From NCBI GenBank assembly GCA_012511005.1, contig JAAZGX010000223.1, forward strand, positions 1-10,278: a stretch of DNA of 10,278 bases. Direction: 5' to 3'. Origin of the DNA: Clostridiales bacterium. Lineage in GTDB: Bacteria > Bacillota > Clostridia > Oscillospirales > Acutalibacteraceae. Numbering within the stretch: position 1 is the stretch's first letter; each line of letters starts with the position of its first letter. The notes beneath the pieces are model-generated. The model saw only the letters and a program-made list of their open reading frames with translations, did not search any database and was not told where the DNA came from. The translations under genes were made by a program, and so were the position numbers. Positions 1 through 5,856 of the stretch are shown piece by piece.

Positions 1-9
1 AAGAGCAGA

Positions 10-867
10 ATGAGTAAAGACATAATTATAAAATTTGACGATGTGTCGTATTCATATGAAGAAGACGATAACTATGCGGTCAAGAACATAAATCTTGATA
101 TTTATGAGGGTGAGTTCACCGTGATTTTAGGGCATAACGGCTCTGGAAAATCCACGCTTGCAAAGCTTATGAATGCGCTTTTACTGCCCTCTACAGGTAA
201 AGTAACAGTAAAAGGAATGGATACAAAAGACGAAAGCCTTGAAACGAAAATAAGGCAGACGGTCGGAATGGTTTTTCAAAATCCCGATAATCAAATTGTT
301 GCTACTATTGTTGAAGATGATGTCGCATTCGGACCCGAAAATTTAGGTGTTCCGCCTGCTACAATACGGCAAAGGGTTGACGATGCACTAAAAGCGGTAG
401 GGATGTATGAATACAGGCTTCATGAGCCGCACAGGTTGTCGGGCGGTCAAAAACAAAGAGTAGCAATAGCGGGAGTTATTACAATGCGCACAAAAAGTAT
501 TGTGTTTGACGAGCCTACGGCGATGCTTGACCCAAAGGGAAAGCAAGAGGTTTTCAGTGCTATTCAATCACTTAACAAGGATTATAATATAACGGTTATT
601 TTGATAACACATTTTATGAATGAAGCCGTTTTTGCCGATAGGGTAATCGTTATGGATGACGGGGAAATAAAACTTGACGCACCGCCGCGCGAAGTGTTTC
701 GGCACATAAAAGAGCTAAAAGACATGGGGCTTAACGCTCCAAAGCCCTTGCAGTTGGCAGATATGCTGAAAAACGAGGGTGTGGATATTGGCGGCGATAT
801 TATGACAGAGGACGAATTTATAGAAGCATTTATAAAATATGCGGAGAAAGAACATGGCAATACTTGA
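10..867 (+). CDS. ecfA1: ECF transporter ATPase EcfA1 (energy-coupling factor A component 1)
   Basis: This is one of the two cytoplasmic ATPases of an energy-coupling factor importer, which powers uptake of vitamins or metal ions by exchangeable membrane S components. All ABC ATPase motifs are visible: Walker A from G41 to T49 (GHNGSGKST), the Q-loop at Q90, the signature LSGGQ at 143-147, Walker B ending in FDE at 166-168, and the switch histidine H201. The stretch NPDNQI after the Q-loop is typical of ECF ATPases, which use it to contact EcfT. At 285 residues it is full length for the family. The C-terminal part after about residue 220 is the usual EcfA dimerization extension. It is followed directly by ecfA2 and ecfT, which fixes the assignment. 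Only 9 bases precede the ATG, so its promoter and upstream neighbour are not visible. Confidence 0.95.
   Translation: MSKDIIIKFDDVSYSYEEDDNYAVKNINLDIYEGEFTVILGHNGSGKSTLAKLMNALLLPSTGKVTVKGMDTKDESLETKIRQTVGMVFQNPDNQIVATIVEDDVAFGPENLGVPPATIRQRVDDALKAVGMYEYRLHEPHRLSGGQKQRVAIAGVITMRTKSIVFDEPTAMLDPKGKQEVFSAIQSLNKDYNITVILITHFMNEAVFADRVIVMDDGEIKLDAPPREVFRHIKELKDMGLNAPKPLQLADMLKNEGVDIGGDIMTEDEFIEAFIKYAEKEHGNT
843..846 (+). promoter_or_regulatory. Ribosome binding site deciding the ecfA2 start
   Basis: GGAG lies 7 bases before the ATG at 854. The in-frame ATG at 839 sits upstream of this site and has no comparable purine-rich sequence before it. I therefore place the ecfA2 start at 854. Confidence 0.65.
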
Positions 868-1717
868 AGTTAAAAACCTAACACATACTTACAGTGAAGG
901 CTCACCATTTAGGATAGACGCGTTAAAAGGCGTGAGCGCCTCCTTTGAAAAAGGTGAAATTATAGCCGTTATCGGGCATACAGGCTCAGGCAAAAGCACC
1001 CTTCTAATGCACCTTAACGGACTTCTTAAACCTAATTCGGGCGAGGTTTTGTACGAGGGTAAAAATATATGGGAAAGTAAAATCAGTGTAAAAAACGCAC
1101 GATTTAATGTAGGATTTTGCTTTCAATATCCGGAACATCAGCTTTTTGAATCGACCGTCGAAAAGGACATAGCCTTCGGTCCTAAAAATATGAATCTTTC
1201 ACAAGAAGAAATAAAAGCGCGGGTAAAAGAGGCGGCAGAGTACGCGGGACTAAAGCCGGAGCTTTTACAAAAGTCGCCGTTTGATTTATCGGGCGGGGAA
1301 AAGAGAAGGGCGGCAATAGCCGGCGTTATGGCTATGAAGCCGGGCGTACTGATTTTAGACGAGCCGACGGCAGGGCTTGACCCTAAGGGCAAAACAGAAA
1401 TAATACAGCTTATCAAAAACTATAACAGGCATACGGGCAGCACCATAATTTTTGTAACGCACAGTATGGACGATGCCGCATTAGTAGCCGACAAGGTACT
1501 CGTTATGAGCGGCGGCGAAATTGTTATGTACGATACTGCTAAACGGGTTTTTTCACATAATAAAGAGCTTGAGGAGTTGGCGCTTTCCGTACCGGAAATA
1601 ACGAATTTATTCATAAAACTTAATAAAAAAGGGTTTGATTTGCCTCTAAATGTTTTTGATGTCAATATTGCTAAGGACGCGCTTCTGATAGCATTAAGGA
1701 GGCGCGCGAATGATTAA
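854..1717 (+). CDS. ecfA2: ECF transporter ATPase EcfA2 (energy-coupling factor A component 2)
   Basis: Second ATPase of the ECF module; it pairs with EcfA1 as a heterodimer under the membrane protein EcfT. Counting from the ATG at 854 (287 residues), the motifs are Walker A 41-49 (GHTGSGKST), Q-loop Q91 followed by YPEHQLF, signature LSGGE at 145-149, Walker B 165-170 ending LDE, the D-loop GLDPKGK, and switch histidine H203. The signature ends in E rather than the more common Q, a variation tolerated in ABC proteins. The reading frame could also start at 839, adding five residues (MRRKN), but the ribosome binding site favours 854. It overlaps the end of ecfA1 by 14 bp and the start of ecfT by 8 bp, which indicates translational coupling and fixed stoichiometry. 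Confidence 0.94.
   Translation: MAILEVKNLTHTYSEGSPFRIDALKGVSASFEKGEIIAVIGHTGSGKSTLLMHLNGLLKPNSGEVLYEGKNIWESKISVKNARFNVGFCFQYPEHQLFESTVEKDIAFGPKNMNLSQEEIKARVKEAAEYAGLKPELLQKSPFDLSGGEKRRAAIAGVMAMKPGVLILDEPTAGLDPKGKTEIIQLIKNYNRHTGSTIIFVTHSMDDAALVADKVLVMSGGEIVMYDTAKRVFSHNKELEELALSVPEITNLFIKLNKKGFDLPLNVFDVNIAKDALLIALRRRAND
1696..1702 (+). promoter_or_regulatory. Strong Shine-Dalgarno for ecfT inside the end of ecfA2
   Basis: AAGGAGG lies 7 bases before the ecfT ATG at 1710 and within the last codons of ecfA2. It is close to a perfect complement of the 16S rRNA 3' end. It supports the 1710 start and independent loading of ribosomes on ecfT despite the 8-bp overlap. Confidence 0.7.
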
Positions 1718-2525
1718 GGATATCACAATAGGGCAGTTTTTCCCCGGTAATTCTTTTATCCATAAATTAGACGCCCGCACGAAGATTGTGCTTACAATAG
1801 CCATTCTTGTAATAATATTTTTATGCGGCAATTTCTTTGCGTTAGGTATTGTGACATCATTTGTCCTTTTCTCTTTTTTACTGACGCGCCTTTCCGTAAA
1901 GCTTGTACTAAAAAGCTTTAAGCCGCTTATACCGATATTAATATTAACTTCACTTTTACAGCTTTATTATGTAGATAAGGGCGAGGAAATTTTCTCGTAT
2001 CGGAAGATAATAATTACAAGCGGCGGCATTTATATGATGGCATTTGTCGTAGTAAGGATTTTAACACTCATTCTTGCAAGCTCAATGCTCACTTATACAA
2101 CTTCGCCGACATCTCTTACAGACGCCATAGAAAGTCTTTTATCACCTCTTAAAATCTTTAAGATAGAAGTCCATATTTTCGCTATGATGATGACGATAGC
2201 TTTAAGGTTTATTCCAACATTAATTGAGGAGATAGACAGGATTATGAATGCGCAAAAGGCAAGAGGAGCAGACTTTGAAACGGGCAACCTCATAAAAAGA
2301 GTAAAGGCTTTGTTTCCTATATTCGTACCGCTGTTTATATCCTCATTCAAGCGCGCTTTTGAGCTTGCTGACGCTATGTCCTGCCGCTGCTATACAGGCG
2401 GAGAGGGGCGCACACGAATGAAGCAGCCGAAAACAGGCATACGCGACTTCGCGGCATTTTTGGCATTAGCGGTACTTACGGCAGCCGTTATATATATCAA
2501 TATTCTTTTCGGGAGAGCAATTTGA
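1710..2525 (+). CDS. ecfT: ECF transporter transmembrane coupling protein EcfT
   Basis: EcfT is the membrane scaffold that links the EcfA1/EcfA2 ATPases to interchangeable S components. The 271-residue protein has hydrophobic segments at about 26-58, 72-87, 106-130, 154-171 (partly), 200-212 and 246-266. The N-terminal HKLDARTK (residues 18-25) corresponds to the conserved DPR-like motif of the family. Two cytoplasmic coupling-helix motifs are present: ARG at 184-186 and the CRC variant at 225-227 followed by YTGGEGRTRM. These helices dock on the ATPases. No S component such as BioY, ThiT, RibU or FolT is encoded here, so this is the shared (group II) module that serves S components encoded elsewhere. 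truA starts one base after its stop codon. Confidence 0.93.
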   Translation: MIKDITIGQFFPGNSFIHKLDARTKIVLTIAILVIIFLCGNFFALGIVTSFVLFSFLLTRLSVKLVLKSFKPLIPILILTSLLQLYYVDKGEEIFSYRKIIITSGGIYMMAFVVVRILTLILASSMLTYTTSPTSLTDAIESLLSPLKIFKIEVHIFAMMMTIALRFIPTLIEEIDRIMNAQKARGADFETGNLIKRVKALFPIFVPLFISSFKRAFELADAMSCRCYTGGEGRTRMKQPKTGIRDFAAFLALAVLTAAVIYINILFGRAI

Positions 2526-2526
2526 T

Positions 2527-3273
2527 ATGAAAAATCTACTGTTTGTCATATCGTTTGACGGTAAAATGTATCACGGCTGGCAAAGCCAAAAAAACGCCGT
2601 CACCGTACAGGATACTATAAAAAAGGCCTTTTTTAACATAACAGGTGACAAGGCGAATATTATAGGGTGTAGCAGAACGGATGCCGGTGTTCATGCCAAT
2701 ATGTTTTGTTTTTCAGTAAAAACAAAAAGCACAATTCCGACAGACAGATTTGTTATGGCATTAAACGGGCAGCTTCCCTTTGATATTGCGGCGAGCAAAT
2801 GTATAGAAGTCAATGAGAGTTTTAATGCAAGGTTTTCTTGCATTAAAAAGGAATATGTGTATTTAATTGACACGGGAGAAATACGAAATCCGTTTTTATC
2901 GGGCAGGGCATACCATTATCCGTTTTTTATAGATGAAAAACGGCTTAATGAAACGGCTAAACACTTTCTTGGCACACATGATTTTTCAGCCTTTTGCAGC
3001 GCAGATACAGTGGTTTTATCAAAAATCAGAACGATTTATGACATAGGAGTAAAAAGAAACGGTGACATAGTCAGCATAAATATATGTGCAGACGGATTTT
3101 TATACAATATGGCAAGGATTATTGTCGGAACGCTGATTTACACTGAAAACGGCAAAATAAAGGAAAGCGAAATACCACAAATAATAAGCTCGCTTGACAG
3201 AACGAGGGCAGGTATAACGGTTATGCCGCAAGGGCTATACTTAAATAAGGTCTTTTACGACTTTGAGATATAG
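2527..3273 (+). CDS. truA: tRNA pseudouridine(38-40) synthase TruA
   Basis: TruA isomerizes uridines 38-40 in the anticodon arm of many tRNAs, a cytoplasmic RNA modification that supports reading-frame maintenance. The 248-residue length is normal. Hallmarks are FDG near the N terminus (F10-G12), the catalytic motif SRTDAGVHA with the aspartate nucleophile D52, FNARFS at 99-104 followed by K108, Y110 and Y112, HDFSAF at 151-156, FLYNMAR at 191-197, and the C-terminal PQGLYL (234-239). Placement directly behind ecfT is the classical Firmicutes order. GGGAG at 2511-2515 is the likely ribosome binding site, spaced a little far (11 bases) from the ATG. A perfect 12-bp inverted repeat lies within codons 98-108 (listed separately). 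Confidence 0.95.
   Translation: MKNLLFVISFDGKMYHGWQSQKNAVTVQDTIKKAFFNITGDKANIIGCSRTDAGVHANMFCFSVKTKSTIPTDRFVMALNGQLPFDIAASKCIEVNESFNARFSCIKKEYVYLIDTGEIRNPFLSGRAYHYPFFIDEKRLNETAKHFLGTHDFSAFCSADTVVLSKIRTIYDIGVKRNGDIVSINICADGFLYNMARIIVGTLIYTENGKIKESEIPQIISSLDRTRAGITVMPQGLYLNKVFYDFEI
2820..2848 (+). repeat. Perfect 12-bp inverted repeat (hairpin) inside truA
   Basis: TTTTAATGCAAG at 2820-2831 and its exact reverse complement at 2837-2848 flank a 5-base loop (GTTTT). The sequence codes for residues 98-108 of TruA, covering the conserved FNARFS segment. It is not followed by a T-run on either strand, so it does not look like a terminator. The repeat is plainly visible; any function is unknown. Confidence 0.8.
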
Positions 3274-3282
3274 GAGAAAATT

Positions 3283-4449
3283 ATGAGTGCCGCTAAAAAA
3301 GGAAACAAAAAAAAGAATAAGAATTTTCTAAAAAGGCTTATTACACTTATACTTGTCTTAATAGCCGCTTTTACATCCGTTTTTATTGTATCGCACTTTT
3401 TCGGCTCTATGCCAAGCTCCGGTATTATAACGAGAGTGCGGGCATACATAACGGGAGATGATGCAAGTCTGTTTCCTGTTCACATAAGCACGGTAAACAC
3501 ATTATTAACGGATTTATACGGCGAGGGTTTTTATGTGCTTACAGATACGGATATAAAAATATATGATTTTACAGGTAAAGAGAAATTAGCTAAGGAGCAT
3601 AAATATGCGGCGCCTGCTGTAACAAAGGGCAAATACGGCACTTTTCTATATGACAGGAGCGGTACGAAATATATGCTCATAAAAGGCAATAAAATAATAG
3701 AGCAGGGCGAGTCAAAATACGGGGATATCCTAACAACTGCAATCGGCAGAAATGGGATTAAAGCGTTCTCCGTTCGCGGTGATGATACTACGAGCAAAAT
3801 GTATGCGGTAAATAAAGCGGGCAAAGAAATTTTCGTTTGGAACTGCGCATATTTACATACTACCTCAATAGCCTTGTCCGATAACGGCAAATATATAGCG
3901 GCGGCTTGTGTGGGCGCCAAGGACGGAGATATTGTTTCAACTGTTCACATTTTCGGATTTCAATACAGTGAGGAGCTTTATACTCATACATTTGAGGGCG
4001 AGACGATACTAAAAATTAAGTATTTATCGAACAGACTGCTGTATATTTTTACGGACAGCGGAATATATACCGTTAAGGGGAATAAGGAGCTTACAGAGCA
4101 AAAGAAATATTACAAGTCGGAATTAGGCTTTTACAGTGAAGCTAAAAACGGCATAAGCGTTTTAGTTATGTCGAAATACGGCGGAAACAACATATATGAG
4201 CTTAACATATCGGATAGAAAAGGAAAAATAGTGTTAAGCAAGGAAATAGGGGCAAATATTTTAGCGGCAAATACGAACGGAAAATATGTATTTTTACTTG
4301 CCGATAAAAGCGTTTTAGTTTATAATCTAAAGGGGGAAATAGTAAATGAAATAAAGACAGACAGAAGAATTGAAAAACTTTTTGGCAGCAATAGATATGT
4401 ATTTTTAAGCTCTGCCGACAAAATAGAAAGAGATTTTACAATCAGTTAG
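3283..4449 (+). CDS. Membrane-anchored predicted beta-propeller protein, DUF5711-like, function unknown
   Basis: I do not know a function for this 388-residue protein. It starts with a lysine-rich segment (residues 5-18) and a single hydrophobic helix at about 18-40. By the positive-inside rule this places the rest outside the membrane, as an uncleaved signal anchor. The ectodomain is built from about eight irregular repeats of roughly 35-50 residues, each with a short hydrophobic strand followed by a strand such as IYDFTGKE, VYNLKGEI or IYELNIS. Clear units begin near 81, 117, 158, 200, 250, 289, 331 and 370, several opening with NGKY or a similar turn. This pattern fits a seven- or eight-bladed propeller. 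The general look and the CvpA/PgsA neighbourhood resemble DUF5711 proteins of Clostridia, recalled rather than searched. A good AGGAG lies before the ATG, 9 bases after truA. Confidence 0.75.
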   Translation: MSAAKKGNKKKNKNFLKRLITLILVLIAAFTSVFIVSHFFGSMPSSGIITRVRAYITGDDASLFPVHISTVNTLLTDLYGEGFYVLTDTDIKIYDFTGKEKLAKEHKYAAPAVTKGKYGTFLYDRSGTKYMLIKGNKIIEQGESKYGDILTTAIGRNGIKAFSVRGDDTTSKMYAVNKAGKEIFVWNCAYLHTTSIALSDNGKYIAAACVGAKDGDIVSTVHIFGFQYSEELYTHTFEGETILKIKYLSNRLLYIFTDSGIYTVKGNKELTEQKKYYKSELGFYSEAKNGISVLVMSKYGGNNIYELNISDRKGKIVLSKEIGANILAANTNGKYVFLLADKSVLVYNLKGEIVNEIKTDRRIEKLFGSNRYVFLSSADKIERDFTIS

Positions 4450-4468
4450 AAAAGAGGAATGAATAAAT

Positions 4469-5170
4469 ATGGCATATATTATTGATATTATTCTTATAGC
4501 GGTTTTTGCTTTTATAGTTGCATTTGCCGTTAAAAAGGGCTTTGCAAAAATAGCGTTAAACCTTGCGGCAACGGTGCTTTCTTATATAACGGCATATATA
4601 TTCGGAAAACCTGCCGCAGAGCTTTTGTATGATAAAGCAGTAAGAGCAATAATAGAAAAGGCTTTGGCGGAAAGAATTGAAAAATCCTCCGCGGGAGATA
4701 TACTTACGCAAACGAAAGGCATTATTGAAGCTTTGCCGGAAGGCCTTATTAAGATTGCAGAAAAAATAGGCTTTAACGCAACGGCAGCGGTTGAAAGCAT
4801 AAGCAATACGGATGTTTCTGCAAAAGGAATTTCAGCCGCCGTGACAGAAAGTGTATTAAAACCGATGATAGTCGTGCTTTTAACAGTGTTGTGCAGTATT
4901 ATAATTTTTATTTTAGCGTCGATTATATTCGGATTTCTTGCAAAGCTTATAAATAAGGTCTTCAAAATGCCGCTCGTTAAAAATGTGAACAGGTTCCTCG
5001 GCGGCGTTGTGGGTATTATTCAAGGCGTCATAATTCTATTTGTTATTTGCTCCGCATTCTACTTTTTCGGAGGTCTTTTAGGCGGGAAAATGTCAGAATA
5101 TATTGATAATTCACTAATAATTAAATTTATTAACGGAATAAATCCGATTATATCAAGATTTAAACTATAA
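4469..5170 (+). CDS. CvpA family membrane protein
   Basis: The 233-residue protein has the CvpA arrangement: an N-terminal hydrophobic hairpin (about 2-20 and 26-45) and a C-terminal pair (about 131-157 and 176-200). The last pair is preceded by the family-typical glycine-rich motif NRFLGGVVGIIQG at 174-186. CvpA was named for its requirement in colicin V production in E. coli; in other bacteria it is linked to envelope integrity, with no settled biochemical role. Between the two membrane pairs lies a segment of about 85 residues (46-130), rich in alanine, isoleucine and charged residues, that looks like amphipathic helices; shorter family members lack it. The start uses AGAGGA at 4453-4458, and the gene sits 19 bp behind the propeller gene. 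Colicin/bacteriocin production itself is not suggested by the context. Confidence 0.8.
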   Translation: MAYIIDIILIAVFAFIVAFAVKKGFAKIALNLAATVLSYITAYIFGKPAAELLYDKAVRAIIEKALAERIEKSSAGDILTQTKGIIEALPEGLIKIAEKIGFNATAAVESISNTDVSAKGISAAVTESVLKPMIVVLLTVLCSIIIFILASIIFGFLAKLINKVFKMPLVKNVNRFLGGVVGIIQGVIILFVICSAFYFFGGLLGGKMSEYIDNSLIIKFINGINPIISRFKL

Positions 5171-5211
5171 GAGCGTAAAGTAATAAAACTTGCTCGAAAG
5201 GAAAGATATTT

Positions 5212-5856
5212 ATGAAGGGTCTATTTAAAAATTGTTGGACAATCCCGAATTTTTTGACGGTAATCAGAGTTTTCCTTGTTCCCGTTTTTGCATATCTCTT
5301 TTTAAAAGAGCAATACATATGGGCCGTCACTGTGTTGTTCTTTTCCGGACTTAGCGATTTTCTTGACGGTAAAATAGCAAGAGCCTTTAATCAAGTCAGT
5401 GACCTTGGCAAGGTATTAGACCCTGTTGCGGACAAGCTGACGCAAATAGCGCTTGCAATTTTACTTTTCATAAAATTTAACGGTTCAACAAACAAGACGC
5501 TCGTAGCTTATAGCTGGATTTTCCTTGTATTTTTAATAAAAGAGGCAATAATGGTTATCGGAGGCGGCGCTTTATTGCTGATGAATTTGCGACCAAGTCC
5601 TGCGGAAGTCTATGGCAAAATAGCCACATTCGTATTTTATGCCGTTATGATTTTGCTAATAGCATTCGCGCCGGAATTTGGAGCATTTAAGGATATTTGG
5701 GAAATGAATGCGACGCTGCTGATAATACTTGTAGCCGTTTCGGCAATATTAACTATCGTTGCTTTTTTGGGTTATCTTCCGGGGACAATAAAGCAATTTA
5801 AGACAAAACAAAATCCGGAGCCAAAAGTTAAACAGAAAAATGGAGAAGACACATGA
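5212..5856 (+). CDS. pgsA: CDP-diacylglycerol--glycerol-3-phosphate 3-phosphatidyltransferase (PgsA)
   Basis: PgsA makes phosphatidylglycerophosphate from CDP-diacylglycerol and glycerol 3-phosphate at the cytoplasmic face of the membrane, the committed step to phosphatidylglycerol and cardiolipin. The full CDP-alcohol phosphotransferase motif is present: D49, D52, G53, A56, R57, G66, D70 and D74 with the exact family spacing. The N terminus (TIPNFLTVIRVFLVPVFAYLF) is typical of PgsA rather than phosphatidylserine synthase. About six hydrophobic helices are visible (near 12-31, 35-47, 75-88, 98-122, 133-153, 163-187), followed by a short lysine-rich tail. AAAGGA before the ATG is the ribosome binding site. 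Its stop codon overlaps the ATG of the clpE-like gene. A cardiolipin synthase of the CDP-alcohol type shares the motif and cannot be fully excluded, but PgsA fits best. Confidence 0.9.
   Translation: MKGLFKNCWTIPNFLTVIRVFLVPVFAYLFLKEQYIWAVTVLFFSGLSDFLDGKIARAFNQVSDLGKVLDPVADKLTQIALAILLFIKFNGSTNKTLVAYSWIFLVFLIKEAIMVIGGGALLLMNLRPSPAEVYGKIATFVFYAVMILLIAFAPEFGAFKDIWEMNATLLIILVAVSAILTIVAFLGYLPGTIKQFKTKQNPEPKVKQKNGEDT

Noticed and set aside
445..451. GGTCAAA, a CtsR-like half-site
   Set aside because: It is a single heptad inside ecfA1, encoding part of the LSGGQKQR signature, with no partner repeat or promoter nearby.
839..853. Upstream in-frame ATG that would extend EcfA2 by five residues
   Set aside because: The GGAG ribosome binding site lies between this ATG and the one at 854, at ideal spacing for the latter, and the family's conserved region begins right after it.
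1897..1920. 8-bp inverted repeat TAAAGCTT...AAGCTTTA in ecfT
   Set aside because: It is AT-rich, short and inside codons for ordinary membrane-protein residues; repeats of this size are expected by chance.
3531..3920. 129-codon open frame on the minus strand
   Set aside because: It lies entirely antisense to the propeller gene, has no ribosome binding site or family features, and its composition mirrors the plus-strand gene.
4582..4965. 127-codon open frame on the minus strand
   Set aside because: It is antisense to the CvpA-family gene; its hydrophobic pattern is explained by the complementary membrane-helix codons.
4469..5170. Possible bacteriocin (colicin V) locus because of the CvpA match
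   Set aside because: No bacteriocin precursor, immunity or export gene is nearby. CvpA proteins are widespread and not specific to bacteriocin production.
5171..5195. Hairpin GAGC/AAGT...ACTT/GCTC between the CvpA-family gene and pgsA
   Set aside because: The stem has a 3-base bulge and no T-run, so it is not a credible terminator. It could be a weak processing site but nothing supports that.
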